From Photobacterium toruni (GTDB lineage: Bacteria > Pseudomonadota > Gammaproteobacteria > Enterobacterales > Vibrionaceae), in the NCBI RefSeq assembly GCF_024529955.1, contig NZ_AP024854.1, forward strand, positions 1,178,001 through 1,242,000: a DNA stretch of 64,000 nt. Reading direction: 5' to 3'. The notes beneath the pieces were generated by a model, which had not been told where the DNA came from, ran no database searches, and worked only from the letters and a program-made list of their open reading frames with translations. Each line of letters begins with the position of its first letter. Position 1 is the stretch's first letter. This document shows, piece after piece, positions 27,715 to 36,321 of this stretch. Made by a program: the position numbers and the translations under genes.

Positions 27715-27805
27715 TGTTATCAGTATTCAGCAATACAAGAGTTGACCCAACAATGTTGAGGTCACACCTGAGTTTACAAGATCAGGAACCTCGTATGTTG
27801 CTCCA
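27715..27805 (+). pseudogene. decayed tRNA-Gly remnant B
   Basis: Exact counterpart of remnant A, 477 bp downstream. Confidence 0.75.
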
Positions 27806-27869
27806 AATTAAAGAATACGGCTTAGGCAGTATTTACAGATGGTGTTTTACCCATCGCAAGAAATTGCGT

Positions 27870-27956
27870 GCCCTGGTGGTGGAATTGGTAGACACAAGGG
27901 ATTTAAAATCCCTCGGCGTTCGCGCTGTGCCGGTTCAAGTCCGGCCCGGGGCACCA
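27870..27956 (+). tRNA. tRNA-Leu(TAA) copy 5
   Basis: Identical to copy 1; anticodon TAA. Confidence 0.97.
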
Positions 27957-28010
27957 TCTATTTTCGTTGTTAAGTAATTAACAACAGGCTAGGGGAAACC
28001 TAGTAACGTT

Positions 28011-28084
28011 GGCGCGTTGGCAGAGTGGCTATGCAGCGGATTGCAAATCCGTGTACCTCGGTTCGACTCCGGGACGCGCCTCCA
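28011..28084 (+). tRNA. tRNA-Cys(GCA) copy 6
   Basis: Identical to copy 1. It is followed by a different Leu tRNA instead of Gly. Confidence 0.97.
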
Positions 28085-28104
28085 TTCTCTATTTGAGAAT
28101 AAAA

Positions 28105-28189
28105 GCCCGAGTGGTGAAATTGGTATACACGACGGATTCAAAATCCGTTTCCTTCGGGAGTAGCGGTTCAAGTCCGCTCTCGGGCACCA
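28105..28189 (+). tRNA. tRNA-Leu(CAA), integration target of the island
   Basis: An 85-nt class II tRNA with anticodon CAA, acceptor GCCCGAG/CTCGGGC and encoded CCA. Its 3' two thirds and downstream DNA recur at 46142-46334, marking it as the left end of an 18-kb island. Confidence 0.97.
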
Positions 28190-28327
28190 ATTCAAATAAT
28201 AAAGCCTCAGCTCACGCTGGGGCTTTGTTGTTTCTAGCCTAATCAAAAACTTAGCCCTGTCTTTTTCTGGTCAAATTCCTGTCCCATTCCGTTAAAACCA
28301 CTTCGTGAAACTGCCGTTCCTGCTCAT
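28134..28327 (+). repeat. left direct repeat (attL-like) of the genomic island
   Basis: It runs from the anticodon stem of tRNA-Leu(CAA) through its terminator and about 100 bp beyond. It matches 46142-46334 at roughly 90% identity by eye, and similarity stops abruptly after CTCAT. Confidence 0.75.
28201..28233 (+). terminator. terminator of the tRNA array
   Basis: The stem AAAGCCTCAGC / GCTGGGGCTTT (one G-T pair) with a TCAC loop is followed by TTGTTT. Confidence 0.85.
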
Positions 28328-28884
28328 ATCCGGGCGTGTTGAAAATTCATAGCCGATTACTGTCCTGTAAATTCCAACATAATCTAACACTTTTTAGGAC
28401 GTTTAAATGTCCATATCTTGTACGGCAAGAGATTATTTGGTGGTGATGTGGTTGATGGCGTAGCTGGCTATTTAGCGTTGTTAGAGTGCCATTAAACTGC
28501 ATAAATTGATTTAGTGTTATGTCGAAATGAAGATAACAGTTATAGTTTTTCTATTTTTCGTAATGAGGGTTGGTTTTAAATAATTGATATTAAATGATTA
28601 TGTTGTGTATTGATTAATGTCGTTGGGGTAAGTACATATCAATTCACACATTGATTGATTCATTTTGTTGAAATTACATATTATTAATATTCCTTGTCAT
28701 TAATTTAAGTTAATCATGTTTTTTGATAAATGATCTGATGCTAATAACCTTTGAAATAGGCTATTCGTGATTTCTGGCTACTTATGTGTAGCTCTGAGTA
28801 ATTCTAGTGGAGATTAGAATATAACAGTGATAGTACGGAATTTTATGGCTTTGATAGTGTTTATTGAGTTGGTTGACAGTGAAT
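28328..28884. other. non-coding left arm of the island
   Basis: This AT-rich stretch has no supported coding frame; the longest start-to-stop frames are about 20 codons. It may hold the attachment/excision arm sites but none can be named. Confidence 0.4.
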
Positions 28885-28921
28885 TTTGTCGCCATTCCTG
28901 ATTCAATATAATGGCGACAAA
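28885..28921 (-). terminator. inverted repeat after the island hypothetical gene
   Basis: A perfect 12-bp stem (TTTGTCGCCATT / AATGGCGACAAA) with a 13-nt loop lies directly behind the stop at 28927. The T tract is poor, so termination is likely but not certain. Confidence 0.55.
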
Positions 28922-28926
28922 GAAAC

Positions 28927-29682
28927 TTACTGATATATTTTTAACGGAGTATTTGGGGATTCTAGTTGATTGAAACTAGCTAATACTGAATCATTAAATA
29001 TACTTTCATTTTTGCCTTGAGGGTGCTTTGTAATAACAAAATCGATAATGTTACCTTCTATTTCTAATTTTCCGTAAGCATCAACGAATGACTCAGAATC
29101 AATTTTAGTTAGCCATTTAATGTTTTGGGTGAGAAAACCTTCAAACCAATTAAACCCAGTTAAGAATAGTATTTTTTGAGGTTGATAATACCGAAGTTCT
29201 TCTTGGAGTAACTGGTTACAACCGTCAAACTGCTCATCGCATAACATGTCACTAGGGTTCCCTCCCTTACTTGGTGCTATTTTGTATAAGTTTGACCATA
29301 CGATGTAAGAAGCCCAATGGTCTATATCGTCGCCGTAAATATTAAACTCTTTCGATATGTTTTTGGTTATTCGCCAGAATGCAGATTTAGCAGTATTGTA
29401 GTCTTCTGTATTACCCCAACTATCAATAACCCATTGAAGTGAGCATGTTTCATTCGTTGGTTTTTTATATACTTGTTGTGCTAAATTTGATGGTTCTAAT
29501 GTTTGTAAAGAAAAATCGTTTCCCCAGCCATTTACAGCTCTTCCGATGATCATGAGTTTATGGTTATATCTATTTCCTTCTTGGGCATTGAAGCTGCAAA
29601 GTTCTTTTGTTTGATTATAACGGCTGTTATTTTTTAAATAATTGAGGATCTCATTTTCATAAATTTTTTGAAGGTTGTTCAT
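28927..29682 (-). CDS. hypothetical protein, possibly of uracil-DNA-glycosylase-like fold
   Basis: I do not firmly recognise this 251-residue protein. It has an early strand-loop LMIIGRAVNGWG (about 43-54), a middle IVWSNLYKIAP, then PQKILFLTGFNWFEGF and late ITKHPQGK. The spacing of a G-rich loop, an Asn-bearing strand and a late H-P loop recalls the UDG superfamily, but diagnostic residues are not conserved. It is soluble and without a signal peptide. It stands alone, divergent from the integrase gene. Cargo or defence roles are possible. Confidence 0.4.
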   Translation of the reverse strand: MNNLQKIYENEILNYLKNNSRYNQTKELCSFNAQEGNRYNHKLMIIGRAVNGWGNDFSLQTLEPSNLAQQVYKKPTNETCSLQWVIDSWGNTEDYNTAKSAFWRITKNISKEFNIYGDDIDHWASYIVWSNLYKIAPSKGGNPSDMLCDEQFDGCNQLLQEELRYYQPQKILFLTGFNWFEGFLTQNIKWLTKIDSESFVDAYGKLEIEGNIIDFVITKHPQGKNESIFNDSVLASFNQLESPNTPLKIYQ

Positions 29683-29851
29683 GCTATACCTTATATTTTG
29701 AGAGCATAAAATTCATACCGAATAAAAGGGGCTGATTCTTGGATTGGGGCGGTTTACTTTTTAAATAGTGATAATTTTTTGTCTTTCCGTAATAACATTA
29801 ACTTCAAACTCATATTACTTCTTTGATTTTGCTACCTAAATTGGAGTTAGC

Positions 29852-31051
29852 ATGAAAAAGAAGTTTAAATTTACCACTACCAACCTCAAATCATTACCAT
29901 GTAACCCAATAGATTCACCTTCAACAGAGCTTGAATTTTCCGATACAGATGTAACGGGCTTAAAATGCTTATCGGGTAAGACAGGCAGTAAGCGATTCTT
30001 ATTGCGTTATCAAATCAATGGTAAGAAAACCAGCATTGCTATAGGTCGCTTTCCAGACGTTGATTTATCGACTGCTCGTAAGATTGCTAGGCAATATAAA
30101 GCTGAAGTGGCTCAAGGAAGTGATCCCAAGAAGGCGAGGGAACTATCTCAGAAGATGCCTACTATTGGTGACTTCTTTAACAATACTTACTTGCCGTTGG
30201 CGCAGAAACGTAAGCGTACATGGAAGGATGATGTGCAGCGTTTTAGCTATCATTGTAATTCTATATCGTTCCTACGTTATGACGAACTAACAGCTAACCA
30301 TGTCATGCAAATTCAGTTATCCATGAATACGGCAACAAAACATCGAAATGCCTATGCTCCTGCAACCTGTAACCGCGTTATTGCGTTGCTGAAAACAATG
30401 GGTAAGTTAGCGTCGCAATTGCTTGATATACAGAATGTGGCTGAACGGGTAGCGTTATTGCCAGAAGATAATGCTCGTACTCGTTATTGTGATGTGCGAG
30501 AAACTAAGCAAATCATTCATGCAGCACTGTCTTATCATTGTAAAAGCAGTGGCTCGTTTATCGCATTGTTGTTCTTGATGGGATGTCGTGAGTCAGAATT
30601 ACGGCTGCGTAAGTGGGCTGATATTGATTTAGACAATAAGGTGATGAGAATACCAAGAACTAAAAATGGTTCTTATCACATCGTTTACTTGTCTGAATTG
30701 ATGATCGATATACTCAACAACATACCGAAAGTAACTAATAATCCGTATGTCTTTCCCGGACAAAAGATAGGGAAGCCTATTTATCGTCCTTACTATGCGT
30801 TTGAAGTTATTAAGCAACGGGCCAATGTCGATAACCCTGATGAAGTGGTTTTTCATACCGCTAGGCATTCCGTTGCTAGTAATTTGATTTCAAATGGGAT
30901 GGATATTAGTTCGGTGCAGAAGTTGTTAAATCATCGAAGTATTGAAAGTACGCTGCGTTATGCCAAGTTAAGTGAAGGTAAGCAACGGGAAACATCACAA
31001 CGCTTGTCTAACTTAATAACTGATTACAATCCGCTAGATAACAACAAGTAA
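29852..31051 (+). CDS. tyrosine recombinase/integrase, P4 type
   Basis: The 399-residue protein has an N-terminal arm-binding domain of DUF4102 type (about 1-95, LRYQINGKKTSIAIGRFP), a SAM-like core-binding domain (about 104-205) and a C-terminal catalytic domain. The active-site residues are all visible: Arg246 (GCRESELR), Lys271 (RTKNGS), His335 and Arg338 (HTARHS), His361 (LNHRS) and Tyr370 (TLRYAK). It would integrate and excise the island at tRNA-Leu(CAA), 1.7 kb to the left. A strong terminator follows. Confidence 0.92.
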   Translation: MKKKFKFTTTNLKSLPCNPIDSPSTELEFSDTDVTGLKCLSGKTGSKRFLLRYQINGKKTSIAIGRFPDVDLSTARKIARQYKAEVAQGSDPKKARELSQKMPTIGDFFNNTYLPLAQKRKRTWKDDVQRFSYHCNSISFLRYDELTANHVMQIQLSMNTATKHRNAYAPATCNRVIALLKTMGKLASQLLDIQNVAERVALLPEDNARTRYCDVRETKQIIHAALSYHCKSSGSFIALLFLMGCRESELRLRKWADIDLDNKVMRIPRTKNGSYHIVYLSELMIDILNNIPKVTNNPYVFPGQKIGKPIYRPYYAFEVIKQRANVDNPDEVVFHTARHSVASNLISNGMDISSVQKLLNHRSIESTLRYAKLSEGKQRETSQRLSNLITDYNPLDNNK

Positions 31052-31065
31052 AAATACAATCAAAC

Positions 31066-31097
31066 GCCCCATGATCATTAGATCATGGGGCATTTTT
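31066..31097 (+). terminator. terminator of the integrase gene
   Basis: A perfect 11-bp stem (GCCCCATGATC / GATCATGGGGC) with an ATTA loop is followed by ATTTTTG. Confidence 0.9.
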
Positions 31098-31115
31098 GTA
31101 TCTGGAGAAAATGAA

Positions 31116-31493
31116 ATGAAATTAATTAAAAATATTCACGATATTGCTCGCCTAGGGTTAGCGCCTGACATTGAGCAAGCGTTAATACACCATCTTATTG
31201 AGCCGTTTGATTTTTATATTGAATCAGCACAAGACATATGGAGAGAAATCAATACCACGCTCTACTATATCGAGCCAAGTGATAGCGATGACTCATTAAG
31301 CAAAGTAGATGAAGCTGATCAATCGATGCTGCGATTTGTTAAGAACTATCCTGAGTTCGTTGATGAAATTAGTAATAGTCATTTGCTTGCACTCGCCATT
31401 ATCACCAGTGATGGCGGTGGCTGTTATGTATTTGCACCATTATCAAGTCAAACCCATATCGTAAATGAATTAAAAACCCACCTAAATAATTAA
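31116..31493 (+). CDS. hypothetical island protein, 125 residues
   Basis: The start at 31116 has GGAG 8 nt upstream; an earlier in-frame ATG lies inside the integrase terminator and was rejected. The acidic, mostly helical protein begins MKLIKNIHDIARLGL. It has a middle acidic EPSDSDDSLSK stretch and a C-terminal strand GGGCYVFAPL. No family is recognised. It starts a run of small same-strand genes. Confidence 0.6.
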   Translation: MKLIKNIHDIARLGLAPDIEQALIHHLIEPFDFYIESAQDIWREINTTLYYIEPSDSDDSLSKVDEADQSMLRFVKNYPEFVDEISNSHLLALAIITSDGGGCYVFAPLSSQTHIVNELKTHLNN

Positions 31494-31504
31494 GGATAAA
31501 TATC

Positions 31505-32056
31505 ATGTCTAATAAGAATAAAAATGATGCTGTTGTTGAAAATAACGTAAATGAAATTAATGTGCCAGAAATGGAAGCAGCACAAGATGAAGTTGTTATT
31601 GCTATTGAAGAACCTGTATCAAAGGAAGTAAAACCTGAAGTACCTGCAATTGATAAGCATCTACTAGGTTACTCATTAATTGTAGAAAATGGCAAAGCTC
31701 TAAAGCTTAGCCCTAAGACGCAAAACCATGTGTTCTACCAGATTGCTACTCAAGATGATGACGAGTCACTTCACATTCGTTTAAGTGGTAATGAGGGTGG
31801 TGGTTTGCACTCTAAAGAATGGATTTCAGTGAATGCCATTATTGAAGTGCTTGATGCAATGAAAGACCAACCTATTAAAAGTACTATTTTAAAATCGGTA
31901 TTTATCGGCTCTAGTACAAATAATGCTGCGTTCCTTGCTGCTGTACTTCGTAGTAATGAAATTGGGTTGCTCATTCAATCTGAAAAGAGTGTATTCATCC
32001 ATAAATTGTCGGCTGATTATGAAAACCGTAAAACTGAGTTACTTAACATTAATTAA
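31505..32056 (+). CDS. hypothetical island protein, 183 residues
   Basis: A low-complexity acidic N-terminus (about 1-50, rich in Asn, Glu and Val) precedes a folded part (about 53-175, YSLIVENGKALKLSPKTQNH, LRSNEIGLLIQSEKSVFIH). It starts 11 bp after the previous gene, suggesting co-transcription. No family is recognised. Confidence 0.6.
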   Translation: MSNKNKNDAVVENNVNEINVPEMEAAQDEVVIAIEEPVSKEVKPEVPAIDKHLLGYSLIVENGKALKLSPKTQNHVFYQIATQDDDESLHIRLSGNEGGGLHSKEWISVNAIIEVLDAMKDQPIKSTILKSVFIGSSTNNAAFLAAVLRSNEIGLLIQSEKSVFIHKLSADYENRKTELLNIN

Positions 32057-32132
32057 CCCACTGACATTGCAGTAATTCATACCACTCACGTTCGCTGAGT
32101 ACCTTCCGCAACAAAATCTAAAGAGAGAATGT

Positions 32133-32570
32133 ATGTACTTAACTTTTAACGTTGAGCGATTGCTGCTGCCTGTGACAGCAGATTTGCAGCAGAAATTACA
32201 ACACATCGCTACCCAACATAATTTACCTACCACATCAACGTCAGCATTAACCTTCAACTTTCGTGACACTGGATACAGTGCTGAAAGTGGTGGCTGGCAT
32301 CCTGTTGAAATCCGTATTGAGCAGGAAAATGACCAATGGCATTTCAGCTACATCACTGACTTTAGTTATGTCGGCTACCCATATCCTGAGCTGGCTAAGG
32401 AAGTTGATTTTGACTTTGATAATAATCGAGCAAGCGTTTTATATAGTTGGGAAGAAGTAATAACAGATACCCGAGTTGCTGAGTTTTATCAAATGTGGGA
32501 ACACAACTTTGTAGCTTATGTCGAGATGGAAGCGTTTGACGAAATCAAAGTAACAGTAGAAAACCAATGA
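32133..32570 (+). CDS. DUF2787 family protein
   Basis: The 145-residue protein shows the DUF2787 pattern: FNFRDTGYSAESGGWHPVEI, then SYITDFSYVGYPYPEL and KEVDFDFDNN. DUF2787 proteins are common on Vibrio/Shewanella islands next to integrases. Their function is unknown. Confidence 0.75.
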   Translation: MYLTFNVERLLLPVTADLQQKLQHIATQHNLPTTSTSALTFNFRDTGYSAESGGWHPVEIRIEQENDQWHFSYITDFSYVGYPYPELAKEVDFDFDNNRASVLYSWEEVITDTRVAEFYQMWEHNFVAYVEMEAFDEIKVTVENQ

Positions 32571-32735
32571 CGTTCTGAAAGACAGGACGAGGACAGGAGG
32601 GCACACGTTGCTCTTTACCATAGTAGGCGCTAGTGCATTACACCATGAGTTACAAGGTGTGATGTGCTGGCGTTTTGCGTTTTAACAACAATCCCAACGG
32701 ATACACCAGCCGTTGGGTAAACAAGAGGTAAAGCA

Positions 32736-32948
32736 ATGAATAATCGAGGAAGCTTATTAACAGCTTCGGTTGTTGTGAGCAAAGATAAAGATGAAACACG
32801 TTACGAAATCAAACCATCACGTAAAGGTGCTATTACAGGAGCCGTGACTGGTATTGCTATTGGTCGTTTCTTTGGCCCTGTAGGGATGGCGACTGGTGCA
32901 TTGGTCGGTGGAACATTGGGCTATGTTATTGGGAGTGATGATGACTAA
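32736..32948 (+). CDS. small glycine-zipper membrane protein
   Basis: The 70-residue protein has a charged N-terminal half and a C-terminal glycine-zipper hydrophobic segment (GAITGAVTGIAIGRFFGP ... GALVGGTLGYVIG). Such proteins usually insert in membranes. AGAGGT precedes the ATG. Hairpins lie in the 32571-32735 gap, including CCCAACGG / CCGTTGGG at 32693-32717. Confidence 0.6.
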   Translation: MNNRGSLLTASVVVSKDKDETRYEIKPSRKGAITGAVTGIAIGRFFGPVGMATGALVGGTLGYVIGSDDD

Positions 32949-33039
32949 ACCATAGATAAGATAAAAGTGGTGGTGACTTGATGAGTTGCTACTACTTTTA
33001 CTCATATCACTCAGGGGTTATGATCTGGCTAATTTTTTT

Positions 33040-33093
33040 AAGTGGACTTTTCACCTTTTAAGAATTTCTTTTTAAATGCACGATGTCCACTTT
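33040..33093 (+). promoter_or_regulatory. left GTGGAC...GTCCAC promoter/operator element
   Basis: AAGTGGAC and GTCCACTT bracket a 37-bp core containing TTTCACCTTTTAA and TTTAAAT. A -35/-10 pair fits inside (TTCACC, 17 bp, TAAATG). The element ends 12 bp before the start at 33106. Its inverted near-copy lies at 38928-38982. Confidence 0.65.
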
Positions 33094-33105
33094 CAGGAGT
33101 GTGTT

Positions 33106-34266
33106 ATGGCAAAAATTGTAGGGTATAAATTTGAAGATAATGACCCCGATATTAATTTTTTGAAGGCTCGTTTCGGTGGGGATCTTAGTATCTTTAACTC
33201 TGAGTATGAGCGTGAGCACAGACCAGGATCAATTTATGGTTTTAGCAGTTTTGAACTGTTACCCGTCTTATGTGAACATCCTGAGTGGTTAGAAGGGTAT
33301 TGGTGCGACTTATTAGAAAAGAGCCAAGGGTTGCTGAGTAGGTGGAGTACTGAAGAGCAGCATAAAATATACACATTCTTGCACAACAAAGAGCACACCA
33401 TCGCTACGGTAGATGCAGAAGTACTTGAATCATATTCTCAATTTGAAAGTTTGATGAAGAGTTTTAGCCAACGCGTCTCTGGTGACTGTACATTAACTAC
33501 CCGAGAGGTTAGTCAAATAATCCGTGAATTAGAATCTGTATTTTTTGCGTTTATTGATGAAGGAGAAAATAAACGTATATATACAACTGGTTGTAATGTC
33601 ACATCTGGTTATGAAGTGTACGGATACCATATTGCAGCCACGAAAGCAGCTGTCTTAATAAGATGGCTATTTCGTTACTTTAGTACACCGAGGGAGGGAT
33701 TTAATACAGGTTATTTTATCTTGACTCCTTTTTGCTATGCCTTGGTAGCTGGTGCTATGAATCGTAAAAATAAGCACCAGCTAGAACGGGAAAGTAAATC
33801 TAAAGACGTGCAGGATATTAACGTCAGAAAGCACCTGCCCGATTCTGTGGATCAATTTGTACTACAGAAAATTGCAGGCGGCTCTAACACGATAAAATTA
33901 GCTAACTTATTCCGTGATACTTATATCAAAGCATGGGTTTACCATAAATTAATGACATGTGAAGATGGGAGATTTTTAACGCAAAAATCATTAGTTATTG
34001 ATCTGCAATATGAATATCAAAAATTAATCGATTTATTACCGCCTAATGTTTATAAGCAACTGCTTACTAATAAGGATAAGGGGGATAGCGACGCAACTTA
34101 TAACCGTATTCTTAAAGAGATTCGTTCACCCGCCTGCATAATAAATAAATACAAAACGCTAGGGCTAGAATCACCCATGGATACGATGATAAGGAGACAG
34201 TTTGGGGCTCCCTCTGATTTAGAGAAAGCCATTATGCAAGAAAGAATGCGCAATTTTCTGGGGTAA
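33106..34266 (+). CDS. hypothetical island protein, 386 residues, adjacent to replication module
   Basis: The start MAKIVGYKF at 33106 has AGGAG 8 nt upstream; an in-frame ATG 30 bp earlier lies inside the operator. The sequence is mixed helical, without a signal peptide or any motif I can name. A basic stretch is near AMNRKNKHQLERESKSK. It is driven by the left operator and ends convergently 7 bp from the polymerase gene. It may be a regulator or replication partner, but that is only context. Confidence 0.55.
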   Translation: MAKIVGYKFEDNDPDINFLKARFGGDLSIFNSEYEREHRPGSIYGFSSFELLPVLCEHPEWLEGYWCDLLEKSQGLLSRWSTEEQHKIYTFLHNKEHTIATVDAEVLESYSQFESLMKSFSQRVSGDCTLTTREVSQIIRELESVFFAFIDEGENKRIYTTGCNVTSGYEVYGYHIAATKAAVLIRWLFRYFSTPREGFNTGYFILTPFCYALVAGAMNRKNKHQLERESKSKDVQDINVRKHLPDSVDQFVLQKIAGGSNTIKLANLFRDTYIKAWVYHKLMTCEDGRFLTQKSLVIDLQYEYQKLIDLLPPNVYKQLLTNKDKGDSDATYNRILKEIRSPACIINKYKTLGLESPMDTMIRRQFGAPSDLEKAIMQERMRNFLG

Positions 34267-34273
34267 TTATCAG

Positions 34274-36259
34274 TTATCTAGTTACTGTTAACCAATTCTC
34301 TACACTGTTGTCATCACCATCTTTAGTCCAGCATGATGGGCAAGAGTAATTAAGGTCTACCCGTGGTTTTAGCTGTGGGTAGTACTCCATGATCACTTGG
34401 ATCATTACCTGTTCTGTCAGTTCCGCCATTTCCTTAAGGTTCTCTAATGGCGCTTCAAAAACAAAAGCATCGTGAACAGCTAAGATAATTTTTGTATCGT
34501 AGGCTTTGTAAAGGTTACGCAATCGGCAACCTGCCACCTTAAATAAAGCTGCTGCAGTTCCCTGTACTGGCATATTCACCATCCATTTACGAGTATTATA
34601 TGGGGTTGCACTAGCTGATACGTGGCGTTGTAAGCCTGTGGCTGTACTAACGTATCCACGAAGAAAGCCGTATTGTGGCTGGGTATGCATTGCTTGTTTC
34701 AATATTGGGAACATCGCTAAGAATTTATCCATTTGTAGCTGTGCTTGTTCTTCAGTGATTTTTAGGCGAATAGCCAGTCCATGAGCAGATAAACCATAGA
34801 TAATACCTAGAGTGCATTGTTTCATCACATCACGTTTATCTTTATGTTTGTGCTTAAAATCATCTGAATTGGCAACTTGATCTTCTGGTGATAGCGAATC
34901 CTTGAAGAAATCCTGCGCCATTGCCGAGTAAATATCACCTTGATTGAATTTAGCTATCAGGTTTTCGTCACCGTACACAGCTGCTGTAATGGCAATTTCA
35001 ATTTGAGAGTAGTCAGCTTCACAAATACCATAGCCTTCAGGAGCAATGATTAAAGGGCGTAGCACTCCTGGTAAACCAAGTAGATTAGGTTTAGCACAGG
35101 ATTGGCGGCCAGTGACTACTTCCATCTGCTTATGGTCAGGATGTACACGACCATCACAACCTACGATACTTGATTGTAAAAGTACATCTTTTAGAATGGC
35201 TTGTACTTTCTTGAAGTCACTTAGTAATCGAATGCAAGGACTCCTATGAGCAAGGTCTTTTAGTTGTTGTTTATCAAAACTATAACCGTCCTGTTTTTTA
35301 AACCAGTCTAAGATACCTTGTTTGTCGAAGAATGCCTGAAGTTGTGTGTGACTGTTAGGATTATCTAGCCCCGATGCCTGTAATTTATGGCGCAGTAGAT
35401 CAAGCTTCTTAGTACCTTGCTCTAATACTCTATTACATAAAGCCCTGTTGACAGCGACACCTGTCCATTCCATTTCTGCATTAACGGTTACCCAAGGCAT
35501 TTCGACAGTCATTAAGTGGTGTCCGATGCCTTGTATCATGGTTTTTTGTTTTTGTGCGCAATATAGCTGAGCACCGATAATTGTATCTTCAGCCGCATAA
35601 TCATGCTGTTCAGCCGTAAACACCGTTAGGTCATCTTGTAAAAATGACTGCTGCATTGCTTGTTTAGTCTGTGCAAATTTATGTTCTAAACCATAACGTG
35701 CTGCTACCTTGTCTAGGCTGTATTGCAGTAGGGTTTCATCACCATTTTCACCTGTAGATTTTGAATGATGTTTACCTAGATAAATTGCTCGTTCTGCAAT
35801 GAGGGTATCCCACCAAATGGCTGGTTCTACTAGTCCTAATTGCCAGATGCATTGTAATTCAGCTTTAGCGTTATGAGCGATATAAGTCGTAGGGAAGCTG
35901 AGTAAGGCTTGTAACAACGTCAGTTCTAAAGGCGCTGTTAAATCAATCACTGCTGTAATTAATTTAGTATCTGACAGTACTGTTATTGACATAAGCAAAG
36001 GTTTAACACTGCGAATATCAGCTTTATCCCCTTGAGGCAATATGATAGGCGGCTTTGTGAAATTGAACTCAAAATCAATGCAAACCGCACTGATAGGGCA
36101 CTGACTGATAGCATCGATCCACTCTTGTAGCTTTTTATCGTCATTGATAATTGTTATATCTTTGGTGTAACAATATCTTTCAACAGGAAGAATGGTTCGT
36201 GTAGTTGTTGCAGGTTTAGCTCGCTGAAATCTTTGTTGTAGTGCTGGTGATAATGACAT
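34274..36259 (-). CDS. family A DNA polymerase with 3'-5' exonuclease domain
   Basis: The 661-residue protein lacks the 5' nuclease of Pol I but has an intact proofreading domain: Exo I CIDFEFNF with Asp62/Glu64, Exo II IAHNAKAE and Exo III YAAED with Asp225. The polymerase motifs are intact: A with Asp416 in EADYSQIEIA, B with RDVMKQCTLGIIYGL (Lys480, Tyr488), and C with VHDAFVFE (Asp597). The layout is that of phage/plasmid replicative PolA. It lies downstream of the helicase-like gene, 63 bp apart, in a leftward operon. Confidence 0.9.
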   Translation of the reverse strand: MSLSPALQQRFQRAKPATTTRTILPVERYCYTKDITIINDDKKLQEWIDAISQCPISAVCIDFEFNFTKPPIILPQGDKADIRSVKPLLMSITVLSDTKLITAVIDLTAPLELTLLQALLSFPTTYIAHNAKAELQCIWQLGLVEPAIWWDTLIAERAIYLGKHHSKSTGENGDETLLQYSLDKVAARYGLEHKFAQTKQAMQQSFLQDDLTVFTAEQHDYAAEDTIIGAQLYCAQKQKTMIQGIGHHLMTVEMPWVTVNAEMEWTGVAVNRALCNRVLEQGTKKLDLLRHKLQASGLDNPNSHTQLQAFFDKQGILDWFKKQDGYSFDKQQLKDLAHRSPCIRLLSDFKKVQAILKDVLLQSSIVGCDGRVHPDHKQMEVVTGRQSCAKPNLLGLPGVLRPLIIAPEGYGICEADYSQIEIAITAAVYGDENLIAKFNQGDIYSAMAQDFFKDSLSPEDQVANSDDFKHKHKDKRDVMKQCTLGIIYGLSAHGLAIRLKITEEQAQLQMDKFLAMFPILKQAMHTQPQYGFLRGYVSTATGLQRHVSASATPYNTRKWMVNMPVQGTAAALFKVAGCRLRNLYKAYDTKIILAVHDAFVFEAPLENLKEMAELTEQVMIQVIMEYYPQLKPRVDLNYSCPSCWTKDGDDNSVENWLTVTR

Positions 36260-36321
36260 GATTTATATTCTCGATACTCAGTTGATTGCGCCTCATTGAT
36301 AGAGGCACAAATGACTTTTTA

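Larger units (their letters stand above)
27057..28010 (+). repeat. two tandem 477-bp tRNA units (27057-27533 and 27534-28010)
   Basis: Each unit holds tRNA-Cys, an intact tRNA-Gly, a decayed tRNA-Gly, tRNA-Leu(TAA) and spacer. By eye they differ at one base (GTGTCTTACC against GTGTTTTACC before the Leu gene). The spacer after each Leu carries two small hairpins (GTTGTTAA-GTAA-TTAACAAC and CTAGGGGAAACCTAG). Confidence 0.9.

Noticed and set aside
25912..28189. Repeat array considered as CRISPR or insertion sequence
   Set aside because: The repeats are tRNA genes with spacers that are themselves repeated; no cas genes or transposase occur.
26794..28246. Several 76-96 codon frames across the tRNA array on both strands
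   Set aside because: They are translations of tRNA genes and their repeats, recurring with each unit; tRNA structure explains the sequence.
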